Shown one piece after another: positions 8,298 to 17,512 of a DNA stretch of 59,753 nucleotides; positions within the stretch are counted from its first letter, which is position 1, and every line of letters starts with the position of its first letter. A program made the position numbers and the translations under genes. The stretch covers positions 1 to 59,753 of the forward strand of contig JAFWKK010000023.1 of assembly GCA_017514235.1 (NCBI GenBank). The letters run 5' to 3'. This DNA comes from Kiritimatiellia bacterium (GTDB lineage Bacteria; Verrucomicrobiota; Kiritimatiellia; RFP12; UBA1067). The notes beneath the pieces were generated by a model. That model had not been told where the DNA came from, ran no database searches, and saw only the letters and a list, made by a program, of their open reading frames with translations.

Positions 8298-10790
8298 ATG
8301 TCAAAAGGAAAATTTTCCGCAGTTGTCGCAGCGGCGGTCGCCGGCATGGCAATGTTGGCGCAGGCCTCGCGCACGGTTGAAGACTTCAACGACGATTGGG
8401 AGTTCTCGCGCGACGAGGTGACGTGGCGGGCTGTGGAAATCCCGCACGACTGGGCGATTGAAGGGCCGTTCGATCCGGAGGGGGATGCCCAGACCGGCAA
8501 GCTGCCGTGGGAAGGCGTAGGCTGGTACCGCAAGACGATCATTCTCGATGCCGCACCTACTGGACGGCGCGTGTTCCTCGACTTCGACGGCGTGATGTGC
8601 GACGGTACGGCGTACGTGAACGGACAGCCGTGCGGACGCCAGATGTACGGTTACCTCGGCTTCCGCGCAGACGCCACGCCCTATCTCTACAAGGGTACGA
8701 ACACCATCATGGTCAAGGCCGACACGACGAAGCTCAGGTCACGCTGGTATCCGGGCGCGGGCATGTACCGTCGCGTCAGAAAGATCGAAACCGGCGACAT
8801 CTATCTTGACGAGCGCGATATCGCCATCACCACGCCGGATGTTTCCTCCGAACGCGCTACGGTACGGGTGTCCGGTGCGGTGACAAGCCGGTTGAACACC
8901 GATGCGGCGGCTACGGTTGCCGTTACGGTGAAGAACCCGTCCGGGGAAGTCGTCGCCGCCGGGAGGGCGGATGTCGTCGTCCGTTCTTGCGGGAAGGGGA
9001 CGTTCGACCTTGCGCTTGCGGTCGAAAAGCCGGTGCTCTGGGAAATGACGTGTCCCGCCGCGCTCTACACCACCGAAGTCGATGTCACGTCCGGCGAGAA
9101 GGAAGACGCCGTTGCGTTCAAGACGGGACTGCGCTCGTTCCGGTTCGACGCAAAGGAGGGCTTCTTCCTGAACGGACGGCACGTGCAGCTGAAGGGCGTG
9201 TGCCTGCATGCCGATCTCGGCATACTCGGCATGGCATACAACCGCTCCGCCATGCGGCGGCAGCTCGCCGTCATGCGCGACATGGGTGCGAACGCGCTCA
9301 GGACTTCGCACAATCCGCCGTCGCCGGAGACGCTGGAACTATGCGACGAAATGGGCATCTTCGTCTGGGACGAGTGCTTCGACAAGTGGAACGCGACATG
9401 TGGACGCGGCGACGAGCCGCTGGAGGAGTTCGTCTGCGCACGTCTTGCCGAGTTCGTACGGCGCGACCGCAATCATCCGTGCGTGTTCGTATGGTCCATC
9501 GGCAACGAGATACCGAACGGCGGCGGTTTCGCGCCAGGCCAGGAGATCTGGAACATGCCCAGCACCATCGGTACCACCGCCGAACGCTGCGCCCGTTTCA
9601 GAAACGCCGTCCTTGCCAAAGACGCGACGCGTCCCGTAGGCATCGGCAGCTGCTTCCCCAAGGCGGCAACGGAGGGGCACTACGCCAGCCTCGACATCAC
9701 GGGCTGGAACTACAACCAGCTCTACGGCGAGATGCATCGCCGCTATCCCGACAAGCCGCTCATCTACAGCGAATCGGCTTCGGCCTTTTCCGACTACGGC
9801 TACTACGCGCCGGTGCCGCCGACGAACAAAACGGACTACACCGTCGCCGATTTCAGCGTCGATTCCTACGACCGCAACGCCGCGGCGTGGAGCGACATTC
9901 CCGACCGCGAGTTCGAACGCATGGAACGCGATCGTTTTGTTGCCGGAGAGTTTGTCTGGACGGGGATCGACTACCTTGGCGAACCATCGCCATACTCTGG
10001 CAAGAATGTCTGTGGCGTGCCGCTCCAGAAGCGCGACTGCGCGCGAAGTTCGTACTTCGGAATCTGCGACCTGCTGTGTTTCCCCAAAGACCGTACATAC
10101 CTCTACCGCTCGTACTGGAAAAAGGAGGCTTTCACGCTGCATCTCGTGCCCGACCACTGGACGTTCCCCGAGCGCGCGGGACAGAAGATGCCTGTCTATG
10201 TCTATACGAGTGCGGACGAGGCGGAACTGTTCCTGAATGGCGTCTCGCTTGGCCGCCGCCGCAAGGATCCCGCAGCGACGATGGCGAACGGCTACTACGC
10301 CGGAATGCCGCGCTATCGCCTCATCTGGGACGATGTCGAATGGAAGGCTGGAACGCTCAAGGCTGTCGCGTATGGTACGGGCGTGGCGGAGGGCTCTCCA
10401 TCCGCCGTGCTCGGCGAAGAGACGCTGCGCACGGCGGGTGCTGCGGCGTCGGTGGTCTTGTCGCCCGAATCGTACGTGTTGCCGGCCAACCGAAACGAGC
10501 TTGTGTTCGTAAAGGTGACGCTGGCGGACGCAAACGGCACGCCGGTGCCGCGCGACAGCCGCCGGGTCAAATTCGACATAGAAGGTCCGGGCCAGATCGT
10601 ATCCGTCGGCAATTCGAATCCGCACGGACTCGATTCGTTCAAGGATGTCGCGTCCCATCCTCTCCACAACGGCAGGGCCGGGTTGGCCATCCGACGGACA
10701 GGTCCGGGCGAGGTTCGCCTCACGGCGGCGGCCGATGGTCTCGTTTCGGCTGTTGCGACGTTCCCTCCTGTTGAACAGGGATGCCCGTGA
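8298..10790 (+). CDS. GH2 family beta-galactosidase-like glycoside hydrolase, secreted
   Basis: 830 residues from the ATG at 8298 (AAAGGAA upstream; the frame is open to 8217 but without a ribosome site). Signal peptide MSKGKFSAVVAAAVAGMAMLAQA, then a GH2 sugar-binding domain (IPHDWAIEGPF, GVGWYRKTI), an Ig-like domain and a TIM barrel. VFVWSIGNEIPNGG carries the acid/base Glu404, and PLIYSESASAFSD carries the likely nucleophile Glu492. A C-terminal DUF4982-like and Ig-like region follows (about 610-830). Length and order fit the short bacterial GH2 beta-galactosidase/beta-mannosidase group. It is the last gene of the plus-strand glycan locus, 85 nt after the GH39-like gene. GH2 membership is clear; the glycosidic specificity is not. 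Confidence 0.85.
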   Translation: MSKGKFSAVVAAAVAGMAMLAQASRTVEDFNDDWEFSRDEVTWRAVEIPHDWAIEGPFDPEGDAQTGKLPWEGVGWYRKTIILDAAPTGRRVFLDFDGVMCDGTAYVNGQPCGRQMYGYLGFRADATPYLYKGTNTIMVKADTTKLRSRWYPGAGMYRRVRKIETGDIYLDERDIAITTPDVSSERATVRVSGAVTSRLNTDAAATVAVTVKNPSGEVVAAGRADVVVRSCGKGTFDLALAVEKPVLWEMTCPAALYTTEVDVTSGEKEDAVAFKTGLRSFRFDAKEGFFLNGRHVQLKGVCLHADLGILGMAYNRSAMRRQLAVMRDMGANALRTSHNPPSPETLELCDEMGIFVWDECFDKWNATCGRGDEPLEEFVCARLAEFVRRDRNHPCVFVWSIGNEIPNGGGFAPGQEIWNMPSTIGTTAERCARFRNAVLAKDATRPVGIGSCFPKAATEGHYASLDITGWNYNQLYGEMHRRYPDKPLIYSESASAFSDYGYYAPVPPTNKTDYTVADFSVDSYDRNAAAWSDIPDREFERMERDRFVAGEFVWTGIDYLGEPSPYSGKNVCGVPLQKRDCARSSYFGICDLLCFPKDRTYLYRSYWKKEAFTLHLVPDHWTFPERAGQKMPVYVYTSADEAELFLNGVSLGRRRKDPAATMANGYYAGMPRYRLIWDDVEWKAGTLKAVAYGTGVAEGSPSAVLGEETLRTAGAAASVVLSPESYVLPANRNELVFVKVTLADANGTPVPRDSRRVKFDIEGPGQIVSVGNSNPHGLDSFKDVASHPLHNGRAGLAIRRTGPGEVRLTAAADGLVSAVATFPPVEQGCP

Positions 10791-10924
10791 ATATCCTGCA
10801 TGAAATCAGGACGTCTGTTCAAGCACGCCCATAGAATTGCGCAATGCCAAGAGCTGGACGCGCAACGCGTCCGCCGATTCCTACAGCGTCTTAGCCGCCC
10901 CCATGGGCAAATTTCCCGCCATGC

Positions 10925-10953
10925 TTGCGGCAAGGCGGGGGTTTTGGTATAAT
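10925..10953 (+). promoter_or_regulatory. Promoter upstream of third beta-strand gene
   Basis: TTGCGG (10925-10930), 17-nt spacer, TGG-TATAAT (-10 at 10948-10953). The same architecture, TTGCGG-17-TATATT, lies before the RpiB-like gene on the minus strand (51043-51071), suggesting a recurrent house promoter type. Confidence 0.6.
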
Positions 10954-10960
10954 TCGGGCC

Positions 10961-11038
10961 ATGAATGGCCCCTTCACCAACATCGCACACGATGCGCCAG
11001 GACGACGTGGGCAGCCCTACCGCAAGAATTGCTTCTGA
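10961..11038 (+). CDS. Possible 25-codon leader ORF, leaderless
   Basis: An ATG at 10961 begins exactly 7 nt after the -10 box, at the expected transcription start, and runs 25 codons to a TGA at 11036, 15 nt before the next gene. It has no similarity I recognise and no ribosome site. It could be a leader peptide for the following gene or chance; coding is not established. Confidence 0.2.
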   Translation: MNGPFTNIAHDAPGRRGQPYRKNCF

Positions 11039-11053
11039 ACAGGGAGACAAAAC

Positions 11054-13960
11054 ATGAAAATGCCATTGACAATTACAGGCGCAGCAGCGGCGGTCGCTGC
11101 GGCGACAAGCGCATTTGCGGCACAGCTTGGCGCGACCTACTCAAACGTTGTTCCGACGACCGACACTGTGATGTTCACGGGCGTGAGTCTTGCCGACGTA
11201 AAGTCCGTTTCAGCGTGGGTCACCGGGGATTCAATGGGAACAGCCGGCAAGAGCGCACCCGCCACGGCGTACCACTATTCCAACGACGGTTCGACTCTGA
11301 CGGTGCAGTTTCAGGTGTATCTGGGCGACTACACCAAGGGCGTGGTGCTTCAGCTCACGCAGGACGGCGATGACATCAAGGGCAAAGCCTTCGCAAGGTA
11401 CTTCAACGACCAGTACCACAACCATGAAGGTTCAGACATGTCTTCTGGCTGGTCAAACGGCAGCTACAAGATCCGCGACGTGACGTTGAGCGACGAGGAC
11501 GACTCCTTCCTGCGCACCAAGCTCTACTGGAACGGCGCGAATGGTGACACATGGGACGGCACGGCGGCAAACTGGCTCACGGAGAGCGGCGACGCGACGG
11601 CGTGGGTTCCCGGTGCGCGGGCGGTGTTCACAAACGCCACCGCGATGACCGTCAACGTGGCGGCATCCGGCATCACGGCAAGCCACTTCACTATGAAGGG
11701 CTGGCCTGTCACGTTCACGGGCGGAACGATCGCGATGACAGGCGCTTCTGAAGTCATCATGCGTTCCGGGCTGGCAAGATTCGAGTGTCCGCTTGCGGGC
11801 GCAAACGGCTTCCGCGTCGCGAACTGCGTCTATCAGTATGCCCTGCCTGCGCACACCTTGATTGCGGCTGCGTCACAGGTGCTGTTCGAGAACGCCACCT
11901 TGGCCGGCGTCAGCAACCTGGTCTCCACGGCGAGCGGCGATTCCGTCGGCTGGGATTCCACGCCCCAGCAGTCGTACTTCCTCGAAAACGACGGCTCGAC
12001 GCTCACGGCGCAGATGCAGTGGTATGGCGGCGGCTACACAAAGTGCGTGTTCCTCGAGTTGACGTAGCAGGGCGGCGACATCTGCGGAAGGGTAACGGGG
12101 GCCAGCTACATCAACGAACCGCACGTCGACTGCAGGGGCGTGGACTTCCGCACGCATCCGAAGGCGACGAGCATGACAACCTTCAGGGAAAACGGAGCGG
12201 CGGCATACGGCATGTGCGACCTGCACCTCGGTCCGCGCGTGGAGCTCGCCGCCGACAACACGTTCACCGGCATGATGCGCGCCGACAACCATGCGACTCT
12301 TGCCGTCACCGGAGGTACGCTCGGCGGCGGAACATTCAGCAGCCCGATCGTCATCTACCGGGCGGCGCTTGAGCTGGCGCACACGCATCAGACGCTGAAC
12401 GGCGGCATCTCAGATTCCGCAGGAGCCTCTACGCCCGGAAAGCTCGCCGTCAAGGGAACGGTCAATCCGGCGGGCGGCACGTTATCGTACACCGGGATAC
12501 TGCCGGATAACAAGGCCGTCATCTTTCACAACGCCAAGCTGTCGGCCTGGACTGCGGTCAGTGCGCAGGTCGGTCCAGACAGCATGTCGGACAAGTCGTA
12601 TCCGATGGCGACGCCGTTCTATTTCCGGCACAGCGGCACCGACAGCCTGCGGGTGCAGTTCCAGATCAAGGACGACCCTGATAACAAATATGTAAAGTGC
12701 ATGCTTTACGAGTTCACACAGGAAGGCGACGACATCGCCTGCCGCAAGATCGGCGGAGGATATAAAGTCAAGAACGCCACAACGGGATGGGATTTGTACT
12801 TTGGACATGATTTCGAGAATGTTTCGTCCGATATCGTCTCCTCGTCTTATGCCTGCCACAACCTTGTCGCCACCTACACGAACGCGACCGATACGGCGGT
12901 CTCCCTTGTCGCAGGCAACGCTTATTACGGCGGCACGGAGATCGATGGCGCGCTGGTGGTGCTCAAAGCGGGGAATGCCCTGCCGACGGAGTCGGGCTTG
13001 ACGGCGACGCTGAAGGGTGGTGCCAAGCTTGTCGTCGATGTTGCCCGCGCCGATTCGGGGAAAGGTGTTCTCGGTCGATCCACTGTGAATGTCACGGAAG
13101 GCAGTTATCTGCGTTTTGGACGTTTCCGCTGCAACGGAAGCTGGACGACTGTCAATGCCTCAGGCGGTTCGGAAGTCTCCATCGCGGGCGGCAACGGAAA
13201 CAACACGCAGGACTTTGGCTACCTGTCGCATCTGACGCTTTCGGACGGGGCATTTGTGACAGGCGATGCCTTTCGGGTCGGCTATGAGGGCACTAACTAT
13301 GTTTCCGGCATCACGGCGGAAGGGAATGCGCCGACGCGCATCGAGCCGCCGATCTATATCCTGCGCGGAGCCCTTTCCAGCAATTACAGCTGGTTCGCCT
13401 ATCCTTGGCGTTGGCAGGTGGCGGATGTGACGGGGGATTCCCAGCCCGATCTCTACCTGAACGGCGAACTCCTGGCCTATACGGCGGACAATGGCGTTCT
13501 GATTGGCCGCCCAATCGAGAAGACGGGTGCGGGCACGGTGCGGCTCGGCGCGGCGAACAGCTACACCGGCGCCGTCTCCATCGTGGAGGGCGCGGTTTTG
13601 CTCGGCACGAACGGTGCGCTTAATGCAGATATCAACCTGACACTTGCAGGCGGCACGCTTGACACTGGCGCCAGCACGAATGCGGTGGGGACTCTTGCCG
13701 TGATCTCCAACAGCACGCTTGCGGTCTCGGCTGGCGCCGAACTGTCGTTCGGCAATTCGTCCGCCCTCGACTGGGGCACCAACCGCCTCACGATCAATGG
13801 CGCTGCTGCGGCGGCGCATACGCTCCGCTTCGGCACGGATGGCAACGGTCTCACGGAGAGGCAGCAGAAGGCGATTCGCTGGAACGGCAAGCGGGTGAAA
13901 CTTGATGCGAACGGCTATCTCTACCAGTATGTTCCAGGCATGATTATCTCGGTGCATTGA
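11054..13960 (+). pseudogene. Large secreted beta-strand protein split by an in-frame amber codon
   Basis: The frame from ATG 11054 (AGGGAG upstream; signal peptide ending SAFA) is closed by TAG at 12065-12067, then continues open in the same frame to 13960, giving about 968 codons. The coding context is unchanged across the stop. Three internal repeats show what was lost: QLTQDGDDI, ELT(stop)QGGDI and EFTQEGDDI, so the TAG sits where the other copies have CAG (Gln). A single C-to-T change explains it. The downstream half has PATR-like motifs (EKTGAGTVRLGAANSYTG) and ends in the family tail GMIISVH. TAG is also the normal stop of the gene ending at 5740, so genome-wide recoding is unlikely. 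It may be a young pseudogene, a suppressed or read-through gene, or a sequencing error. Confidence 0.7.
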
Positions 13961-13986
13961 TCGTGACATCTCATTCGGACGTTCGG

Positions 13987-14011
13987 GGCGCGGCGAATTC
14001 GCCGCGCCTTT
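13987..14011 (+). terminator. Perfect palindrome followed by T-run
   Basis: A perfect 22-bp palindrome, 13987-14008 (GGCGCGGCGAA and its complement), is followed by TTTCG. It lies 27 nt after the stop of the interrupted beta-strand gene and before the next operon. The T-run is short, but position and stem strength fit an intrinsic terminator. Confidence 0.65.
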
Positions 14012-14163
14012 CGTGTTGCAATGGCCTTAAGTCACAGGTGTCGCCGGCACCTATGCCGGTCGACGGGTTTCAGAACGCAGGCTTTTGCCCCAAAGATGGA
14101 TCGTTCCATTTTACGTATGAAATAACTGCTTAAATAGTTTGAAGAACGGAATGAGGGCTATGG

Positions 14164-14169
14164 TATAAT
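14164..14169 (+). promoter_or_regulatory. -10 box of sugar-phosphate operon
   Basis: TGG-TATAAT, with a weak -35 candidate TTGAAG 19 nt upstream. Transcription would begin near 14176. That excludes the TTG at 14171 as a start and supports the ATG at 14198 for the dehydrogenase. Confidence 0.5.
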
Positions 14170-14197
14170 ATTGCAAGAATTGAAAGCATGGCAGCAC

Positions 14198-15205
14198 ATG
14201 AAAGCACTGGTTCTTGAGAAAGACGGAAAGCTCGCCTGGCGGGAGCACGAACTGCGCGTCGTCGAAGGCTGGTACAGGATGCGGATTGCGGCGGCGGGCA
14301 TCTGCGGCAGCGACCTTGGACGCGGTTTCAAGGGCGGCGCGTACCATTATCCGCTTGTGATGGGGCATGAGTTCTCGGCGACGGTCGAGGAAGCGCCCAC
14401 TGGCGGCAAATATGCGCCCGGCACGCTCGCCGCCGTCTATCCGCTTCTGCCGTGCGGCAAGTGCACGGCGTGCGCGAAGGGATTCATCCAGCTTTGCGAA
14501 CGCTACGACTACTTCGGGTCGCGGCGGGACGGCGCGTTTGCCGAAGAGCTTTACGTTCCCGAATCACACATCATTCCCGTGCCGGATGGCGTCACGGCTG
14601 AAGAGGCGGCGATGACGGAGCCCGCCGCCGTCGCCTATCACGGGACGCACGGCTTCACGCTGGCGCAGGGGGCTTCTGCACTGGTGATCGGAGGCGGTCC
14701 GATCGGGCTTATCGCCGCGCAATGGCTGCGCATACGCGGCGCAGGGAAGATTGCGGTCGCCGACATCGACCCGGCGAAGCTGGAGTTTGCTCGGCATTTT
14801 GGATTCGAGGCAGCGGATACGGGCGGGGGCGGAGCCGAGGAACGCGCCCTGCCGGAATACGACGTCGTCATCGAGGCATGCGGCGTGTCGGCGACACGCA
14901 CGATGGCTGTCGCCCGCTGTGCGCGAAAAGGAGTGGTGTCGTTCATCGGCAACCCTGCCGACGACTGGACGCTTCCGATGGCGCTCTTCTCGTCCGTGCT
15001 GCGCAAGGAGCTGACGGCGCGCGGCAACTGGAACTCCGTGCCCGACCCTGACTGGCGCGAGGTTCTGGCGCACGCGGGAAAGGACCTGAACCTGAAGGAT
15101 CTCGTCACAGCGCGCGTGCCGATGGCAGAAGGCGCGGCAGCGTTCAGGCGCATCCTGAACCATGAAGGCTTCCACTGCAAAACGTTGCTGGTAACTAACC
15201 ACTAA
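14198..15205 (+). CDS. Zinc-dependent medium-chain alcohol/polyol dehydrogenase (galactitol-1-P dehydrogenase-like)
   Basis: 335 residues, the normal MDR length. Visible motifs are ICGSD (catalytic zinc Cys), MGHEF (zinc His/Glu), the structural-zinc cysteines in LPCGKCTACAKGFIQLC, and the Rossmann glycine motif VIGGGPIGLIAAQW followed by an Asp in VADID typical of NAD preference. Overall similarity recalls sorbitol and galactitol-1-phosphate dehydrogenases, which oxidise a secondary polyol hydroxyl to a ketose. It heads an operon with a ketose 3-epimerase and an organophosphate antiporter, so it may interconvert a polyol (phosphate) and a ketose (phosphate). The last codons and stop lie inside a heptanucleotide tandem repeat, so repeat slippage would alter its C-terminus. 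Confidence 0.8.
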   Translation: MKALVLEKDGKLAWREHELRVVEGWYRMRIAAAGICGSDLGRGFKGGAYHYPLVMGHEFSATVEEAPTGGKYAPGTLAAVYPLLPCGKCTACAKGFIQLCERYDYFGSRRDGAFAEELYVPESHIIPVPDGVTAEEAAMTEPAAVAYHGTHGFTLAQGASALVIGGGPIGLIAAQWLRIRGAGKIAVADIDPAKLEFARHFGFEAADTGGGGAEERALPEYDVVIEACGVSATRTMAVARCARKGVVSFIGNPADDWTLPMALFSSVLRKELTARGNWNSVPDPDWREVLAHAGKDLNLKDLVTARVPMAEGAAAFRRILNHEGFHCKTLLVTNH

Positions 15206-15250
15206 CGACTAATCACTAACCACTAACAACTAACCACTAACAACTAACAA
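15195..15250 (+). repeat. Heptanucleotide tandem repeat, 8 copies
   Basis: Eight consecutive 7-bp units of consensus CTAACNA, with a ninth partial unit (CTATCCT), run up to the ATG at 15258. The unit carries TAA and the period is not a multiple of three, so stops occur in all frames. It spans the end of the dehydrogenase gene and fills the ribosome-binding region of the epimerase gene, where no Shine-Dalgarno sequence is present. Confidence 0.9.
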
Positions 15251-15257
15251 CTATCCT

Positions 15258-16133
15258 ATGAAATACGGAATCTACTACGCCTACTGGGAAGACAAATGGG
15301 AGGCCGACTACTTCAAGTACATCGAGAAGGTCGCCAAGCTCGGTTTCGACTTCCTTGAAATCGCCTGTACGCCGATCAACGGCTATTCGCGGCAGACGCT
15401 GAAGGATCTTCGCCAGGCGGCAAAGGACAACGGCATTTTCCTAACGGCGGGGCACGGCCCTTCTGCGGACCAGAACCTCGCCTCTCCGGATGCGGCGACG
15501 CGGCGGAATGCGAAGAAGTTCTTCACGAAGCTCCTGAAGAACCTCGAGACGCTTGGCATCCACTCCATCGGCGGCGGCATCTACAGCTACTGGCCGGTCG
15601 ATTACTCCAAGCCCATCGACAAGCCGGGCGACTGGGCGCGTTCGGTCAAGGGCGTCCGTGAAATAGGCAAGGTGGCCGGGGACTGCGGCGTCAACTACTG
15701 CCTGGAGGTGCTGAACCGGTTTGAAGGCTATCTCCTCAATACGGCGGCAGAGGGCGTGAAGTTCGTGAAGGAGGTCGACGTGCCATCCGTCAAGGTGATG
15801 CTCGATACGTTTCACATGAACATCGAGGAAGACTCCATCGGCGGCGCGATACGCTCGGCCAAGGGACTTCTCGGGCACTTCCACACGGGCGAATGCAATC
15901 GCCGCGTGCCGGGGCGCGGACGTACGCCGTGGCATGAGATCGCCTTGGCGTTGAAGGATATCGGCTACAACGGCAACGTCTGCATGGAGCCGTTCGTGCG
16001 GATGGGCGGCAAGGTCGGCGAGGACATCAAGATATGGCGCGAACTTGAACCGGGCATAACCGAGGCGAAGATGGATGCCGATGCCAAGGCCGCGCTCGAC
16101 TTCGAACGCATCGCCCTCGAGGGCGTGAGGTAA
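15258..16133 (+). CDS. D-psicose (allulose)/D-tagatose 3-epimerase
   Basis: 291 residues, matching the family length closely. It opens MKYGIYYAYWEDKWEADY and carries the signatures GHGPSADQNL, LNRFEGYLLNT, LDTFHMNIEEDSIGGAIR and GECNRRVPGRG, which I recognise from clostridial D-psicose 3-epimerases. The metal and catalytic set is complete at canonical numbers: Glu150, Asp183, His209, Glu244, plus Arg215. The enzyme epimerises ketohexoses at C3 using Mn or Co and is cytosolic. It follows the dehydrogenase and overlaps the antiporter start by one base (TAATG). With these neighbours it should feed an unusual ketose into central metabolism. Natural substrate (psicose, tagatose or another ketose) cannot be set from sequence. 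Confidence 0.92.
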   Translation: MKYGIYYAYWEDKWEADYFKYIEKVAKLGFDFLEIACTPINGYSRQTLKDLRQAAKDNGIFLTAGHGPSADQNLASPDAATRRNAKKFFTKLLKNLETLGIHSIGGGIYSYWPVDYSKPIDKPGDWARSVKGVREIGKVAGDCGVNYCLEVLNRFEGYLLNTAAEGVKFVKEVDVPSVKVMLDTFHMNIEEDSIGGAIRSAKGLLGHFHTGECNRRVPGRGRTPWHEIALALKDIGYNGNVCMEPFVRMGGKVGEDIKIWRELEPGITEAKMDADAKAALDFERIALEGVR

Positions 16134-17512
16134 TGGAGGCGTCAGGCGGCAGGTTCCTGCGCTTGCAGCGGCGGATGCTGGTGACGACGATCATCGGCTA
16201 CACGCTGTTCTACTTCCTGCGCAAGAACCTTTCGCTCGCCATGCCGGGGCTGGCACAGGACTACGGCATCACCAAAAGCTCGCTCGGCCTGTTCCTCACG
16301 CTTCATGGCGTGGTGTACGGCCTGGGCAAGTTCGTCGTTGGCCCGATCTCCGACCGCAGCCGTCCGCGCCGTTTCCTGATGGGCGGTCTGGCGTTGGCGA
16401 CAGTCGCGAACGTCGTGTTCGGCTTCGGGCCGGTGTTCGCCGCGCTTATAGCAGGCGAGGCAACCGGTGCGGCGTTCACCACGGCGCTGGTGACGGTACT
16501 GGGCGTGGCGTGGGTCGCCAACGGGCTCCTCCAGGCATCGGGCAATCCGCCGTGCCTGAAGTTGCTGTCGTACTGGGTGCCGCCGGAGGCGCTCGCCACG
16601 AAGCTCGCGATCTGGAACTCGTCACACTCCATCGGTGCGGGACTCGTGACGGTACTGTGCGGCTACATCATGGGGCTTGGCGCGCTGGGCTCTGACGGCG
16701 TGGGCACAGGCATGTGGCAATGGTGTTTCTTCGCACCGGCGATCATCGCCGCCGCAGGGCTTGCCTTTCTCTTCTTCACGCTGCCGGGGACACCGGAGGA
16801 AGAAGGTTTTAAGGTTGAGAGCGAGGGAGCGCACGAGGGAATGACCGAGGAACCGGAGGAAACGTGCGACACCGCGTTGCGGCGCGTGTACCTCAATCCC
16901 GTGATATGGCTAATCGGCGCATGCTGCTTCATGGTCTATCTCACGCGCTTCGCGATTCTCGACTGGGGTCCGATGCTGATAAAGGAGGCGAAGGGCGTGT
17001 CCCTTGCGGGCGCAGGGTGGACGGTCGCCTGCTTCGAGATCGCGGGAATCCTCGGCACGCTCTTCTCCGGCTGGGCGACGGACCGCTTGGCGGGCGGGCG
17101 CGCCCCGCGCGTCTGCCTCTTCATGATGCTCGGCGCAGCGGTGTGCATGGGGGCGTTCTGGCTCATGCCGGCAAAGAGTTCCGTGCTCTTCTACGTGGCT
17201 GCCCTTTCTGGCGCGGGCTTCTGCATCTACGGACCGCAGGCGATGACAGGGCTGACGGCGGTCAACCTCGCCACGAAGCGCTTTGCCGGAACGGCGGTCG
17301 GCTTCACCTCCCTCTTCTCGTACGGAAGCGTCCTTTTCTCCGGATGGGGAATGGGATGCCTTGCGGAACACACCGGCGGATGGGCTGCACCGTTCATGTC
17401 GGTGATCGGCGCGACGCTCGTCGGCGCCGTGTTCTTCGCGCTTCTCTGGAAGACCCCTCCAAACGGATACGCCACCCAGCCATCTAACCGCCAAACCGCC
17501 GAACCGAAATGA
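16133..17512 (+). CDS. Organophosphate:phosphate antiporter family MFS transporter (GlpT/UhpC-like)
   Basis: 459 residues with about 12 hydrophobic segments. The first helix carries GYTLFYFLRKNLSLAMP, the signature of GlpT/UhpT/UhpC-type transporters, and LGKFVVGPISDRSRPRR is the loop 2-3 MFS motif. A hydrophilic acidic loop near residues 220-245 separates the two six-helix halves. Such proteins exchange sugar phosphates or glycerol phosphate for inorganic phosphate, or sense them (UhpC). The start overlaps the epimerase stop by one base and the stop overlaps the DUF89 start (ATGA), so the three genes are translationally coupled. A sugar-phosphate substrate is inferred from family and operon. 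Confidence 0.85.
   Translation: MEASGGRFLRLQRRMLVTTIIGYTLFYFLRKNLSLAMPGLAQDYGITKSSLGLFLTLHGVVYGLGKFVVGPISDRSRPRRFLMGGLALATVANVVFGFGPVFAALIAGEATGAAFTTALVTVLGVAWVANGLLQASGNPPCLKLLSYWVPPEALATKLAIWNSSHSIGAGLVTVLCGYIMGLGALGSDGVGTGMWQWCFFAPAIIAAAGLAFLFFTLPGTPEEEGFKVESEGAHEGMTEEPEETCDTALRRVYLNPVIWLIGACCFMVYLTRFAILDWGPMLIKEAKGVSLAGAGWTVACFEIAGILGTLFSGWATDRLAGGRAPRVCLFMMLGAAVCMGAFWLMPAKSSVLFYVAALSGAGFCIYGPQAMTGLTAVNLATKRFAGTAVGFTSLFSYGSVLFSGWGMGCLAEHTGGWAAPFMSVIGATLVGAVFFALLWKTPPNGYATQPSNRQTAEPK

Noticed and set aside
11054-13960. TAG read as glutamine throughout the genome (alternative code)
   Set aside because: TAG ends the intact gene at 5740 and the DGR target gene at 26434, and no other gene here needs TAG to be sense.
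17460-17508. CCGCCAAACCGCCGAACCG stretch before the DUF89 gene as a regulatory repeat
   Set aside because: It encodes the C-terminal tail of the antiporter, is short and irregular, and lacks a second copy.
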